Assembly: GCF_001650715.1 (NCBI RefSeq)
Contig: NZ_LWQT01000098.1
Span: 1-64,000, forward strand
DNA length: 64,000 nucleotides
Origin: Paramagnetospirillum marisnigri
GTDB lineage: Bacteria; Pseudomonadota; Alphaproteobacteria; Rhodospirillales; Magnetospirillaceae
Direction: 5' to 3'
A model generated the notes under the pieces. The model did no database searches. It was not told where the DNA came from and was given only the letters and a program-made list of their open reading frames with translations. The translations under genes were made by a program, and so were the position numbers. Shown piece after piece: positions 17,342 through 25,719 of this stretch (position 1 is the stretch's first letter; each line of letters opens with the position of its first letter).

Positions 17342-17372
17342 CGGGCGCCGCCCCGGTGAAGGGCGGCGCCCG
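17342..17372 (-). other. 12-bp hairpin between serC and serA
   Basis: CGGGCGCCGCCC at 17342-17353 pairs perfectly with GGGCGGCGCCCG at 17361-17372 around seven bases, in the 69-base gap between serC and serA. In the transcript it is followed by AACTCCATGAGGG rather than a U-run. It is therefore probably a processing or stability element that sets the ratio of the two enzymes, not a terminator. Confidence 0.6.
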
Positions 17373-17390
17373 CGTTTATTGTTGGGATGG

Positions 17391-18569
17391 TCAGGCGACC
17401 TTGGCGGCGAACTCGGCCTTGACCTGGGCGAAGGCCCAGTCCAGCCAGGGCAGCAGCGCCTCGATATCCTTGGTCTCGACGGTGGCGCCGCCCCAGACCC
17501 TGAGGCCGGGAGGAGCATCGCGATAGGCGCCGATGTCGTAGGCCACCTTCTCCTTTTCCAGGATCGACACGATCTTCTTGGCGGCGGCCGCCTGATCGTC
17601 GGCGGACAGCTTGGCGAAGAAGGGCGCCTTGATGGACAGGCAGATGGATGTGCAGGAGCGCACCTTGGCGTCGTCGGCCAGATTGGCGGCCCAATCGGAC
17701 TTGTCGGCCCAGGCCTGCACCGCCGCCAGATTGGCTTCGGAGCGGGCGATCAGGGCCTTGAGGCCGCCGATGGACTCGGCCCATTTCAGGGCATCGATCT
17801 GGTCTTCCACCGCGATCATGGAAGGCGTGTTGATGGTCTCGCCCTTGAAGATGCCTTCGGACAGCTTGCCGCCCGAGGTCAGGCGGAAAATCTTGGGCAG
17901 CGGCCAGGCGGGCTTGTAGGTGGTCAGCCGCTCGACGGCGCGGGGGCTCAGCACCAGCATGCCATGGGCACCCTCGCCACCCAGCACCTTCTGCCAGGAC
18001 CAGGTGACCACGTCGAGCTTGTCCCACGGCATGTCCATGGCGAACACCGCCGAGGTGGCGTCGCAGATGGTCAGGCCCTTGCGGTCGGACTTGATCCAGT
18101 CGCCGTTGGGCACCCGCACGCCGGCCGTGGTGCCGTTCCAGGTGAAGACCACGTCACGGTCGCAATCCACGTCGGCCAGGTTGGGCAGCTCGCCGTAACC
18201 GGCCTTGAGCACCCGGACATCTTCCAGCTTCAACTGCTTGGTGATGTCGGTGATCCAGCCCTCGCCGAAGCTTTCCCAGGCCAGGGCATCGACACCCCGG
18301 GCGCCCAGCAGCGACCACATGGCCATTTCCACCGCGCCGGTATCGGAAGCGGGAACGATACCGATGCGATAGTCGGCGGGAATGCCCAGCACCTCGCGGG
18401 TACGGGTGATGACTTCCTCCAGGCGCGCCTTGCCGATCTTGGCGCGGTGGGACCGGCCCACCGGAGTGTCCTTCAGCGCATCCACCGTCCACCCGGGACG
18501 CTTGGCGCAGGGACCAGAAGAGAAATTGGGATTATTCGGCCGAAGGCTCGGCTGCGGAAAATCGGTCAT
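17391..18569 (-). CDS. serC: phosphoserine aminotransferase (alphaproteobacterial type)
   Basis: SerC transaminates phosphohydroxypyruvate with glutamate to phosphoserine. The family also acts in pyridoxal phosphate synthesis. The ATG at 18569 lies behind AGGGAGGG. The product has 392 residues. The N terminus [15 protein letters not shown] and the block [19 protein letters not shown] are typical of the alphaproteobacterial and actinobacterial branch. The PLP-binding lysine is in [17 protein letters not shown], with [19 protein letters not shown] just before it. It is the first gene of serC-serA, and its leader carries two hairpins, one of which covers the ribosome site. Confidence 0.96.
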   Translation of the reverse strand: MTDFPQPSLRPNNPNFSSGPCAKRPGWTVDALKDTPVGRSHRAKIGKARLEEVITRTREVLGIPADYRIGIVPASDTGAVEMAMWSLLGARGVDALAWESFGEGWITDITKQLKLEDVRVLKAGYGELPNLADVDCDRDVVFTWNGTTAGVRVPNGDWIKSDRKGLTICDATSAVFAMDMPWDKLDVVTWSWQKVLGGEGAHGMLVLSPRAVERLTTYKPAWPLPKIFRLTSGGKLSEGIFKGETINTPSMIAVEDQIDALKWAESIGGLKALIARSEANLAAVQAWADKSDWAANLADDAKVRSCTSICLSIKAPFFAKLSADDQAAAAKKIVSILEKEKVAYDIGAYRDAPPGLRVWGGATVETKDIEALLPWLDWAFAQVKAEFAAKVA

Positions 18570-18640
18570 AGGATGTAACCCTCCCTCTTAGGAAGGGACG
18601 CGGCCCGTTGGGGGGCCGTGGCCCGGCGGGAGTTTATGAG
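18570..18640 (-). promoter_or_regulatory. candidate serC-type leader RNA
   Basis: Directly ahead of serC the transcript can form two hairpins. One is GGGAGGG with CCCTTCC (coordinates 18579-18585 with 18591-18597, seven pairs, five-base loop), and it contains the ribosome site itself. The other is CGGCCC with GGGCCG (18601-18606 with 18613-18618). A conserved RNA element called the serC motif is known in front of serC in alphaproteobacteria and has a hairpin at the ribosome site. This region fits that description, but I cannot check it against the covariance model. Confidence 0.5.
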
Positions 18641-18735
18641 GGGGCGCGCCAGCCCGTCAACGAGGCAATTGGGGGCTTTCAAAGATTCCCCGGCACGGCT
18701 GGCGTCGGCTGGCTGTGCTTGCTATCCTCCCCGCC

Positions 18736-19509
18736 ATGACCAGCCCCTTCACCGCCGAGTCCGCCCTCAAATCCATCACCGCCCCCCGCCAGGGATCGGG
18801 CCGCACCAGCCCCTTGCGCGATGCCGCCTTCGACGCCGTCCAGGCGGCGGTGACTCCCAAACTGGCCGATGGAGCCGAGGCGGCGGTTGCCGCCGTGGCG
18901 AAGGCCTGGGCGGTGGCCGAGGAGTTGTGGGCCAAGACCCGCGCCACCCCCGCTTTTGCCCTGGGAACCCCCAAGGCCGCCTGTGGCAAGGGCTGCGGCT
19001 GGTGCTGCCACCAGCGGGTCGGCGCCGCGGCGGTGGAAGTGCTGCATATCGCCGAGCGACTGCGCTCCCATCCCACCCGGGACGAGATGCTGGCAAGGCT
19101 GGAAGCCTGGCCCCAGGGGCGGGCTTGCGCCTTCCTGGTGGACGGCGCCTGTTCCATCTACGACATGCGCCCCCTGAAATGCCGGGGCCTGTACCAGTTG
19201 GATGCCCGCTGGTGCATGACCACCTATGCCAAGATGGACGTGCCGCTGTTCGGCCCCGCCCCCAGCCACGACTTCCAGATTCCTCCAAAGGACGTATTCG
19301 ACGGAGCGGTGTTCGGCCTGGCCCTGCCCTTCCACCGCTCCGGCCACGACTGCCCCGGGGTTGATTTCATTCCCGCCCTGAAGGCGATCATCCACCGCCC
19401 CGACGCCGCCCTGGCCTGGTGGCGGGGGGAATCGGTGTTCCCTGCCGACACGCGCCTGCATGACTGGTTCCCGCCGCTTTCCAAGACGGGAAAGACGAAG
19501 CGGAAGTGA
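18736..19509 (+). CDS. YkgJ-type cysteine cluster protein
   Basis: The ATG at 18736 (MTSPFTAESALKS) is preferred; the upstream TTG has no better ribosome site. The product has 257 residues. A helical N-terminal 80 residues precede the cysteine cluster KAACGKGCGWCCHQRVG at about 90. Further cysteines follow in RACAFLVDGACSIYDMRPLKCRG, and RWCMTTYAK lies a little later. This pattern defines the zinc- or iron-chelating YkgJ (CxxCxxCC) family, whose biochemical role is unknown. The C-terminal third is not part of the core domain. It is divergent from serC. Confidence 0.82.
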   Translation: MTSPFTAESALKSITAPRQGSGRTSPLRDAAFDAVQAAVTPKLADGAEAAVAAVAKAWAVAEELWAKTRATPAFALGTPKAACGKGCGWCCHQRVGAAAVEVLHIAERLRSHPTRDEMLARLEAWPQGRACAFLVDGACSIYDMRPLKCRGLYQLDARWCMTTYAKMDVPLFGPAPSHDFQIPPKDVFDGAVFGLALPFHRSGHDCPGVDFIPALKAIIHRPDAALAWWRGESVFPADTRLHDWFPPLSKTGKTKRK

Positions 19510-19674
19510 TCAAAGCCATGCACTGGCGACACTTTCTTTACCTGCAATAAAATGCATTACTCCCCAGCGTTACATTGTGACGATTGATTACGACACCTTG
19601 CACTCTGAAACTTGGCGGAATAACATCCCACAGCAAGTACAATGCATGACGTTATGAATATGCAGGGGATGACT

Positions 19675-20046
19675 ATGAGAACCAAACTTCTTGCAAGCTT
19701 GTTTGCTTTTGCCATTGCCGCTCCCGCCCTCGCCCTCGCCCAGGACGCCAAGCAGGATTTCACCCTGGTCAACCGGACCGGCTATGAATTGAACGCCGTC
19801 TATGTGTCGCCCAGCCATGCCGAGGATTGGGGCAGCGATGTCATGGGTCGCGATACCCTGGCCAATGGCGGCACAGTCGATATCCATTTCAACCGCGCCA
19901 GCAGGACCTGTAACTGGGATCTGAAGGTGGTCTATACCGTCGATGATTCCAGCGCGGTCTGGCACGATATTGATCTGTGCACGGTGAGCAAGATCACCAT
20001 CCGCTACAACAAGAACACCGATACCACCACCGCCAGCTACGACTGA
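19675..20046 (+). CDS. small exported protein of unknown function
   Basis: The ATG at 19675 is preferred because GGGG lies just ahead, and from here a classical signal peptide follows (MRTKLLASLFAFAIAAPALA, cleavage after ALA before QDAKQ). The mature part of about 100 residues is a beta-rich domain: DFTLVNRTGYELNAVYVSPS, then AEDWGSDVMG, VDIHFNRASRTCNWDL and KITIRYNKNTDTT. Two cysteines could form a disulfide in the periplasm. Similar short proteins with an N-R/K-T-G...YVSP start occur in many alphaproteobacteria without a known function. It ends at a strong terminator. Confidence 0.78.
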   Translation: MRTKLLASLFAFAIAAPALALAQDAKQDFTLVNRTGYELNAVYVSPSHAEDWGSDVMGRDTLANGGTVDIHFNRASRTCNWDLKVVYTVDDSSAVWHDIDLCTVSKITIRYNKNTDTTTASYD

Positions 20047-20071
20047 GACGCGGACCGGAGTCGGGAATGAT

Positions 20072-20097
20072 GGGGCGGCCGAGGCATCGGCCGCCCC
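20072..20097. terminator. terminator between the exported-protein gene and thiD
   Basis: GGGGCGGCCGA at 20072-20082 pairs with TCGGCCGCCCC at 20087-20097 around GGCA (11 perfect pairs), followed by TTTGCTG on the plus strand. It lies between two convergent genes and can end both messages. Confidence 0.8.
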
Positions 20098-20105
20098 TTT
20101 GCTGT

Positions 20106-20903
20106 TCAGGGCATCACGACCGTATGGCCGTGATTGAGCGGTCCATGGCCGCCGCCCAGGCCCGGCGCGGTCTCGATGGCGCGGCGGACATAGTCCCTGC
20201 CCCGAGCCACCGCCTGATCGATCGCCATGCCCTGGGCGATGCCGGTGGCAATGGACGAGGCTAGGGTGCAGCCGGTGCCATGGGTGGAGCGGCCGGGGAT
20301 CCGTCGCCCGGCGAAGCGTCGCACGCCCTCGCCATCGGCCAGCAGATCCACCAGATCGTCGCCCTCCATATGGCCACCCTTCAGCAGCACGGCTTGCGGC
20401 CCCAGGGCCAGCAGATCGACCACCGCCCGTTCCATGGCTGCAAGATCGGGAATGGGTCGACCGAGCAGGACCTCGGCCTCGGGGATATTTGGGGTCAGCA
20501 GCCTGGCGCGCGGCAGCAACTGACGGACCAGCGCCCCGGCGGCGCTGTCGGCCAGCAAGGCGGCGCCGCCCTTGGCCACCATCACCGGATCAAGCACCAA
20601 TGGCACATGGGGGGCGAAGTCCTCCAGGGCTTGAGCCACCGCCTCGATGATGGCAGCAGAGGCCAGCATGCCGGTCTTGACGCAGTCGGCGCCGATATCG
20701 GTCAGAACCACTTCCATCTGGCGACGGACGAAGTCGGGCGCCACCTCGGAAATCCCGAATACCCCATGGGTGTTCTGGGCGGTCAGCGCCGTGATGGCCG
20801 TGGCGGCATAGCCCCCCAGGCAGGTCACCGCCTTGATATCCGCCTGGATTCCGGCACCACCGCCCGAATCCGATCCAGCCACCGCCAGCACCCGTCCGAG
20901 CAT
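20106..20903 (-). CDS. thiD: hydroxymethylpyrimidine/phosphomethylpyrimidine kinase
   Basis: ThiD phosphorylates hydroxymethylpyrimidine twice to give the pyrimidine part of thiamine. The ATG at 20903 (MLGRVLAVAGSDSGGGAGIQ) follows AAAGGAACGGGA. This gives 265 residues, the normal length. The ribokinase fold is seen in AGSDSGGGAGIQADIKA, the substrate region YAATAITALTAQN, and the anion hole and catalytic Asp in GRSTHGTGCTLASSIATG. No thiamine riboswitch signature is visible in the leader. It is divergent from the small gene at 21065. Confidence 0.95.
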   Translation of the reverse strand: MLGRVLAVAGSDSGGGAGIQADIKAVTCLGGYAATAITALTAQNTHGVFGISEVAPDFVRRQMEVVLTDIGADCVKTGMLASAAIIEAVAQALEDFAPHVPLVLDPVMVAKGGAALLADSAAGALVRQLLPRARLLTPNIPEAEVLLGRPIPDLAAMERAVVDLLALGPQAVLLKGGHMEGDDLVDLLADGEGVRRFAGRRIPGRSTHGTGCTLASSIATGIAQGMAIDQAVARGRDYVRRAIETAPGLGGGHGPLNHGHTVVMP

Positions 20904-20992
20904 TCCCGTTCCTTTCTTTCCGTCACAAATGCGCCACAAACTACATATCGGTGATTTATTGTAACAACCCACTAAATAAAGCTTTAGTCGTG

Positions 20993-21021
20993 TTGTGCAG
21001 CGCAGCAGCCGTAGGTATGAT
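20993..21021 (+). promoter_or_regulatory. probable sigma-70-type promoter
   Basis: TTGTGC at 20993-20998 and TATGAT at 21016-21021 are 17 bases apart, about 45 bases ahead of the start at 21065. Both hexamers and the spacing fit a housekeeping promoter. Confidence 0.5.
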
Positions 21022-21064
21022 TTTTCTTATACGAAAGATGACGCACCATCGAACGAGGTCCAAG

Positions 21065-21253
21065 ATGCAATATCGCTGGGAAGAAATCGATCAGCTTGCT
21101 GAAATCCTCGAGGCCGAGGCCGCCGGGCATTCCATCGACCACGAACGCGCCCGCCATCTGGCGCAGCGCCTGTGCGAATTGTGCCCCGACATCGCCAGGA
21201 CCATGAGCCGGGTGATCGAACGGGCCAGCGGACTCGCCGCCCGGGCGGCCTGA
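21065..21253 (+). CDS. small hypothetical protein, 62 residues
   Basis: The ATG at 21065 has GAGG six bases ahead. The longer reading from 20951 includes the promoter sequence and lacks a ribosome site. The product is one helical domain: MQYRWEEIDQLAEILEAEAA, then GHSIDHERARHLAQRLCELC, ending SRVIERASGLAARAA. Two cysteines lie in CELCPDI. It could be a small regulator or partner protein. I recognise no family. It ends 16 bases from convergent glmM. Confidence 0.6.
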   Translation: MQYRWEEIDQLAEILEAEAAGHSIDHERARHLAQRLCELCPDIARTMSRVIERASGLAARAA

Positions 21254-21269
21254 CCCCGAAGCGACCGAA

Positions 21270-22625
21270 TTACCCGGCCACCCGCTGGATGGTGTCGACG
21301 ATCCCGTCGACCACGGCGGCGACCAAGGCGTCGTCCTTACCTTCGGCCATGACCCGGATCAGGGGCTCGGTGCCCGATTTGCGGATCAGCACCCGCCCGG
21401 TCCCGGCCAGACGGGCCTCGCCTTCGGCGATGGCGGCTACCACCGTCGTATCGGCCAGCACCTCGGCCACCGAGGACTTGGCCACCCGGACATTCTTCAG
21501 AATCTGCGGCAGCGGCAGGAACAGGCGCAGGATCTCGGAAGCGGGCTTGCCCGACTGCACCAGGGCCGCCAGCACCTGCAACGCCGCCACCAGACCGTCA
21601 CCGGTGGTGGAATAATCCGACAAGATGATATGGCCGGACTGCTCGCCGCCAACATTGTAGCCGTTCTTGCGCATGTGCTCGAGGACATAGCGGTCGCCCA
21701 CATTGGTCCGCGCCAATCCCAGGCCACGCTGGTCCAGGAAGTGCTCCAGCCCCAGATTGGACATGACGGTGGCGACCACGCCACCGCCCTTGAGCTGCCC
21801 CGACTTTCGCCACAGATCGCCGATCAGGGCCATCAGCTGGTCGCCGTCGATCAAGGTGCCATGCTCGTCGCACAACACCACCCGGTCGGCATCGCCATCC
21901 AGCGCGATGCCGAGATGGGCGCCATGGGCCACCACCTGACTGCGCATGGTTTCGGTGTGCAGCGATCCGCAATCCTTGTTGATGTTGAAGCCGTCGGGCG
22001 CCACCGCCACCGGCACCACCTCGGCACCCAGTTCCCACAGCACGGTGGGAGCGACCTTGTAGGCGGCGCCGTTGGCGCAGTCGATCACGATCTTCAGCCC
22101 ATCGAGCCGCAGGCCCTTGGGGAAGGTGTTCTTGACGTATTCGATATAACGACCGTTGGCGTCGTCCAGACGCTTGGCACGGCCGAGATGGTCGGAGCCC
22201 ACCCGATAGGCTTCCATCCCATTGGCCATGCTGGCCTCGATGGTCAGCTCATCCTCGTCGGACAGCTTGAAGCCGTCGGGGCCGAACAGCTTGATACCGT
22301 TGTCCTGATAGGGATTGTGCGACGCCGAGATCATCACGCCGAGATCGGCCCGCAAGGACCTGGTCAGCATGGCCACGGCGGGTGTGGGCAGCGGCCCCAG
22401 CAGCATGACGTCCATGCCCACCGAGATGAACCCGGCGGTGAGCGCCGGTTCCAGCAGATAGCCCGACAGACGGGTATCCTTGCCGATCACCACCATGTGG
22501 CGATGGGGACCGCGGGTGAAATGCCGCCCGGCGGCCATGCCCAGCTTCAACGCCATTTCGGCGGTCATGGGCTCGATATTGGCGGTGCCTCGCACCCCGT
22601 CGGTGCCGAACAGCTTGCGCGTCAT
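21270..22625 (-). CDS. glmM: phosphoglucosamine mutase
   Basis: GlmM converts glucosamine-6-phosphate to glucosamine-1-phosphate for peptidoglycan and lipopolysaccharide precursors. The N terminus [16 protein letters not shown] is diagnostic. The phosphoserine loop is in [17 protein letters not shown], the metal-binding loop in [14 protein letters not shown], the sugar-binding loop in [11 protein letters not shown], and the phosphate-binding loop in [16 protein letters not shown]. The length of 451 residues is normal. In many proteobacteria glmM follows folP and ftsH. Here neither is beside it, and it stands alone between a small gene and the hemerythrin gene. Confidence 0.97.
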   Translation of the reverse strand: MTRKLFGTDGVRGTANIEPMTAEMALKLGMAAGRHFTRGPHRHMVVIGKDTRLSGYLLEPALTAGFISVGMDVMLLGPLPTPAVAMLTRSLRADLGVMISASHNPYQDNGIKLFGPDGFKLSDEDELTIEASMANGMEAYRVGSDHLGRAKRLDDANGRYIEYVKNTFPKGLRLDGLKIVIDCANGAAYKVAPTVLWELGAEVVPVAVAPDGFNINKDCGSLHTETMRSQVVAHGAHLGIALDGDADRVVLCDEHGTLIDGDQLMALIGDLWRKSGQLKGGGVVATVMSNLGLEHFLDQRGLGLARTNVGDRYVLEHMRKNGYNVGGEQSGHIILSDYSTTGDGLVAALQVLAALVQSGKPASEILRLFLPLPQILKNVRVAKSSVAEVLADTTVVAAIAEGEARLAGTGRVLIRKSGTEPLIRVMAEGKDDALVAAVVDGIVDTIQRVAG

Positions 22626-22765
22626 GTGTCTGGATCATCCCTTCTGGCGGAAGAGCGATTGATTAGCAAGCCCCGGCGCCAATGGGAAGGGGAAAGGGAC
22701 TCTCACGCCGCCGAGGTTCACGCGGGTGATACGCAGGCTTGTCATTTGACCTCCAGGGTCCGGCT

Positions 22766-22791
22766 ACCTAACTATCATACGATAGGCAGGT
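22766..22791. promoter_or_regulatory. 26-bp dyad ahead of the hemerythrin-like gene
   Basis: ACCT (22766), two bases, CTATC, ATAC, GATAG, two bases, AGGT (22791) form a symmetric dyad with nine pairs in all. It lies 16 bases before the start codon and just after a TTGACC at 22746. The position suggests an operator overlapping the promoter or a leader hairpin ahead of the ribosome site. Confidence 0.45.
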
Positions 22792-22807
22792 AAGCCCCGG
22801 AGGTCCC

Positions 22808-23266
22808 ATGCTTCACTGGAACATGTCCCTGGAAACCGGTATCGCCGCCGTCGACCATGGCCGTCGCCAGCTCCTGGAGGCCATGGTGGACTTCATCCAG
22901 ATTGTCGACGATCCGGGTCTCAACCAGAAGCTGGTGGCCGAACGGACCGGCGCCATCTTCAAGGCCATGAAGGTCGCCTTCGCCGCCGAGGAGGAGTTCC
23001 TCAACGGTCGGCCCGAGGCGGACTCGGCCCCCCATATCGCCTCCCATGCCGCCTACAGCCTGGCTTATGTGGATCTGTGCAAGAAGCTGGTGCCCAAGAT
23101 CAGGAATCTCAAGCAGGCCCAGCAGGCCTGCCTGGAAATCTATCGCTGCATCGAACACGGGGTGTTCAAGCATGTGGGCGAGGAAGCCCTGGCCTATAAG
23201 CGCATGCGGCGCCAAGCATCGTCACAATCGCCCAGCCCGGTCACGTCGTCGGCTTCGCCAGCTTAA
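22808..23266 (+). CDS. bacteriohemerythrin-like protein with altered iron ligands
   Basis: The ATG at 22808 follows GGAGG. The product is 152 residues, with the start W-x-MSLETGIAAVDHGRRQLLEAM that marks bacterial hemerythrins. Such proteins bind oxygen at a di-iron site in a four-helix bundle. Ligand positions visible are the His in VDHGRRQ, the Glu in AFAAEEEFL, HIASHAAY and EHGVFKHVGEEA. The usual HF-x2-EE motif lacks its histidine, and the final HxxxxD is changed, so the di-iron site may be incomplete. The last 25 residues (RRQASSQSPSPVTSSAS) are a disordered tail. Its end overlaps the convergent PilZ-like gene by 26 bases. Confidence 0.82.
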   Translation: MLHWNMSLETGIAAVDHGRRQLLEAMVDFIQIVDDPGLNQKLVAERTGAIFKAMKVAFAAEEEFLNGRPEADSAPHIASHAAYSLAYVDLCKKLVPKIRNLKQAQQACLEIYRCIEHGVFKHVGEEALAYKRMRRQASSQSPSPVTSSASPA

Positions 23267-23594
23267 GAGTGAATTTGCCGGTCATCAGAGTCACCACGTC
23301 ATCCAGCGACAGATAGGCGTAGAATCTGGCCCCCGCCAAGCCATCCTTGGCCCACATCACCGTGGCGGAGAACACCGTCCCATGGCTGTTGGTGACCAGA
23401 AGATCGACCGGGGGCGGGGTCAAGTATCCCATAGCCCCCTCGATCTGCTCGAAGCGCAATTTGAAGCCGCCGGGCGATGCATCCACCATGAAGGCGCGGG
23501 ACTGGAAGGCGTCTACCGTGAACACCCCTTCCGTGCCGCAATTCTGCCGCTGCCAGGTACGGTTCCCCAGCCCACCTTCAAGCTTCTGATCCAT
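23241..23594 (-). CDS. PilZ-domain-like protein
   Basis: The ATG at 23594 (MDQKLEGG) has GAGGGGAAG ahead. The product has about 117 residues. The fold resembles PilZ, the c-di-GMP-binding beta-barrel, with NRTWQRQNCGTEGVF and then FMVDASPGGFKLRFE, which matches the D-x-S-x-x-G part of the PilZ signature. The RxxxR segment is only partly present, and the C terminus AKDGLAGARFYAYLSLDD gives the G-x-x-F strand. I call it PilZ-like with moderate confidence; c-di-GMP binding is not shown by the sequence alone. The gene follows the outer membrane barrel gene on the same strand, beyond a terminator. Confidence 0.6.
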   Translation of the reverse strand: MDQKLEGGLGNRTWQRQNCGTEGVFTVDAFQSRAFMVDASPGGFKLRFEQIEGAMGYLTPPPVDLLVTNSHGTVFSATVMWAKDGLAGARFYAYLSLDDVVTLMTGKFTLKLAKPTT

Positions 23595-23673
23595 AGTCAC
23601 CGTCTTCCCCTCGGGGCCGTGAGGCATACCTCCAGGTTAGGCCGACTGCCCCATTCTGTCCATCTTCCCCCTT

Positions 23674-23718
23674 AAAAAAGTTCAGCCCCGCCCCCCTCGC
23701 GCGGAGGGAGACGGGGCT
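23674..23718 (-). terminator. terminator of the outer membrane barrel gene
   Basis: AGCCCCG (23684-23690) pairs with CGGGGCT (23712-23718), with a GC-rich inner stem. On the minus strand this is followed by a run of six T (bases 23674-23679). It is a typical intrinsic terminator just behind the stop of the gene at 23738. Confidence 0.85.
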
Positions 23719-23737
23719 GGCCTTGGGGGTCAGGAAA

Positions 23738-25294
23738 CTAGAACTTCACGACCAGGGCGGTCTCACCCAGATACCAGGTCTTGTCCGCGTCCCAGCCATT
23801 GGCATTGTTCTTCAGGTATTCGCGGTAGCCGGTCCCGGCCTTGGCCATGCCAAAAGCCGCGGTCAGCAGCAGGTGGTCATTGATGGTCCACTCGGCGGTG
23901 AAGTCGATTTCACGGGCCAGATTGTCGGAGGTCACACCGGCATTCTGGGTCTTCTGATCGTAGTTATAGGTGAAGCCCAGCACGCTCAGCTTGACATTGT
24001 CCAGCGGATTGATGGACAGCGCCACTTCGTGGATGTTCACGTTGCTGTTGGAGATCACGTAGTTGCCGATGATCTCGCCGATGAACCAGGTGCCGTAGCC
24101 ACGGGTGATGGCATTGTAGAAGAAGGGATCATAGGCCTTCTTGGTGGTGTCGCCCGGGGACTTGTCGCCGCTGAAATGCGCGTAGCGATAGGTCAGCTTG
24201 GGGGTCATCGGCAGGTCGGAGAACTGATAGCCCGGCTCGATATACCAAGCGTTGGCGTTCACCTTCTTATTGTTCGAGGAATTGTTCTCGTAGACATAGT
24301 TGCCGTACAGCGAGAAGTCCGGCAGGAACGGCAGGACATTGCCGCCCACATGGGCCGAGAACACGTTCATGCCGTCACGGTTGGAGGTCAGGGTATTGGT
24401 GACCGTGGTGTTGCCGCCGTTACCGGTATTGCCGAAGGCGAAGTTGTTGCCGTTGCTGGCGTCGAACACCTTGAAATAGGTGATACCGGCATACCACTTG
24501 CGGTCGGCATAGACGGTGGCGCCGTCCTTGGCGGGCTTGCCGTCCTCGCTGGCCAGGTTCTCGAAGATTTCGAGATTGCCACCGATCAGGCGGGTCTTGG
24601 CATTGTCGACCAGGCCGGGGTCCAACTTGCTGTTGGCCGACACGTTCTGCAGATAGAAGATGTCGCCGCGCACCGGGCCGCTGGCGGCCTTCAGGATGCC
24701 GGTCTGCTCGAAGGCGGTACGGGACTGGGTCCAGTACATGCCGCGCTTACCCTGGTTGTTGACGCCGTTGCTGATCAGGAAGCCGTCGGCGACGCGGAAG
24801 CTTTGACGGCCGCCGGAGATGTCGAGGCCGTTCTCGTCCAGGAAGGGAACCAGATTGCCGGACTTCCAGCCGCCATACAGATTTTCCAGCTCCAGCAGGA
24901 TGGGACGGCCATAGGTGGTGGAAACCAAGCTGGCGTCGCCGTCGCCGCCGGTGGCGGTCACCTGGGCGCTGACATCGCCGTAGAAGGTGCCGTGGGTGCC
25001 GGTGTCATAGGCGGCCTTCAGTTCCGGATGGATGAACCATTCGGTCCAGGCGGGATGGCCGGAAATCCGCTTACCGGGAGCAGCCGCGCCGTTATTGGAC
25101 CACGAACCGGCGCCGAACTGGGCACCCGGCGAGGAGAAGGCCGCGATACCGCCGGTGAAGGCGCCATCGATCTTCAGGCCGCCATTCTCGTAAAGCGACA
25201 CATCGGCGGCGGCCGGGGTAGCGGCGAAGCCGAGAACGGCGGAGAGAATCGCGCCAGAAATCAGGCAGCGGCACCGGAGATTACGTTCAACCAT
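23738..25294 (-). CDS. alginate-export-type outer membrane beta-barrel protein
   Basis: The ATG at 25294 follows AAGGGAG. The longer reading upstream lacks one. The product has 518 residues with a signal peptide (RCRCLISGAILSAVLGF, cleavage near AAA/DVS). The remainder alternates short hydrophobic strands and glycine/asparagine turns, such as LYGGWKSGNLVPFLDENGL and GNYVYENNSSNNKKVNA, and the last residue is phenylalanine (ETALVVKF), the usual end of barrels handled by the BAM machinery. The pattern fits the alginate export (AlgE-like) family, large barrels for anionic polymers or related solutes. The substrate here is unknown. No alginate synthesis gene is near. Confidence 0.75.
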   Translation of the reverse strand: MVERNLRCRCLISGAILSAVLGFAATPAAADVSLYENGGLKIDGAFTGGIAAFSSPGAQFGAGSWSNNGAAAPGKRISGHPAWTEWFIHPELKAAYDTGTHGTFYGDVSAQVTATGGDGDASLVSTTYGRPILLELENLYGGWKSGNLVPFLDENGLDISGGRQSFRVADGFLISNGVNNQGKRGMYWTQSRTAFEQTGILKAASGPVRGDIFYLQNVSANSKLDPGLVDNAKTRLIGGNLEIFENLASEDGKPAKDGATVYADRKWYAGITYFKVFDASNGNNFAFGNTGNGGNTTVTNTLTSNRDGMNVFSAHVGGNVLPFLPDFSLYGNYVYENNSSNNKKVNANAWYIEPGYQFSDLPMTPKLTYRYAHFSGDKSPGDTTKKAYDPFFYNAITRGYGTWFIGEIIGNYVISNSNVNIHEVALSINPLDNVKLSVLGFTYNYDQKTQNAGVTSDNLAREIDFTAEWTINDHLLLTAAFGMAKAGTGYREYLKNNANGWDADKTWYLGETALVVKF

Positions 25295-25382
25295 CACAAA
25301 CTCCCTTGCGGAACGGGACAACATTGCAAATCCGTAAAGCAACGCACATGCCAACCTTGCGTCGCTTGGCTGGCCTCGATTC

Positions 25383-25394
25383 CGCGATATCGCG
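25383..25394. promoter_or_regulatory. 12-bp palindrome upstream of the barrel gene
   Basis: CGCGATATCGCG is a perfect palindrome about 90 bases ahead of the barrel gene start. It may be a regulator site. It also contains a common restriction-type core (GATATC), so chance cannot be excluded in GC-rich DNA. Confidence 0.3.
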
Positions 25395-25663
25395 AAAGAA
25401 CCGCCATGCCATTTTGTTAAGCAAGGCTTTTCTAGCTGACTCAATATTAGGCAAGCAAGGTGGATTCAGCGTTTCCAGCCATCCGCCCCCATTCCGGCGG
25501 CGATTGTTGCAATCGCGCAACACATTCGCAAAGCGGCAACACAGCTACACCTATTCTAAACTTCCACCCACCACAGACTCCACCCCACACAACATGGAGC
25601 GCACCCAGACACGGGAAGTACCATATGAGGATGGCGCCTAACTCAGCCACGATTACGCAACAA

Positions 25664-25691
25664 GGGCAGGATGATTTCCATCACCCTGCCC
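25664..25691 (-). terminator. terminator of the giant gene
   Basis: GGGCAGG (25664-25670) pairs with CCTGCCC (25685-25691), with an inner TGAT/ATCA, just behind the stop at 25720. On the minus strand the stem is followed by TTGTTG, a short T-rich tail, so it is a plausible but weak intrinsic terminator. Confidence 0.6.
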
Positions 25692-25719
25692 CCATCGTCT
25701 CGCCCCTTTGGCCTATCCG

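Larger units (their letters stand above)
25295..25719. other. intergenic region of about 425 bases
   Basis: This region carries the promoter of the barrel gene (minus) and the terminator of the giant gene. It holds the palindrome at 25383-25394, a GTTGC/GCAAC hairpin at 25506-25521 and two direct AAGCAAGG copies near 25420 and 25455. No gene is supported. Confidence 0.5.

Noticed and set aside
15873-18578. Plus-strand open frame of 901 codons opposite serA and serC
   Set aside because: SerA and SerC have complete, strongly conserved proteins on the minus strand; the antisense product has no recognisable feature.
20904-20992. Thiamine-pyrophosphate riboswitch in front of thiD
   Set aside because: The short leader has none of the conserved sequence blocks expected for that element.
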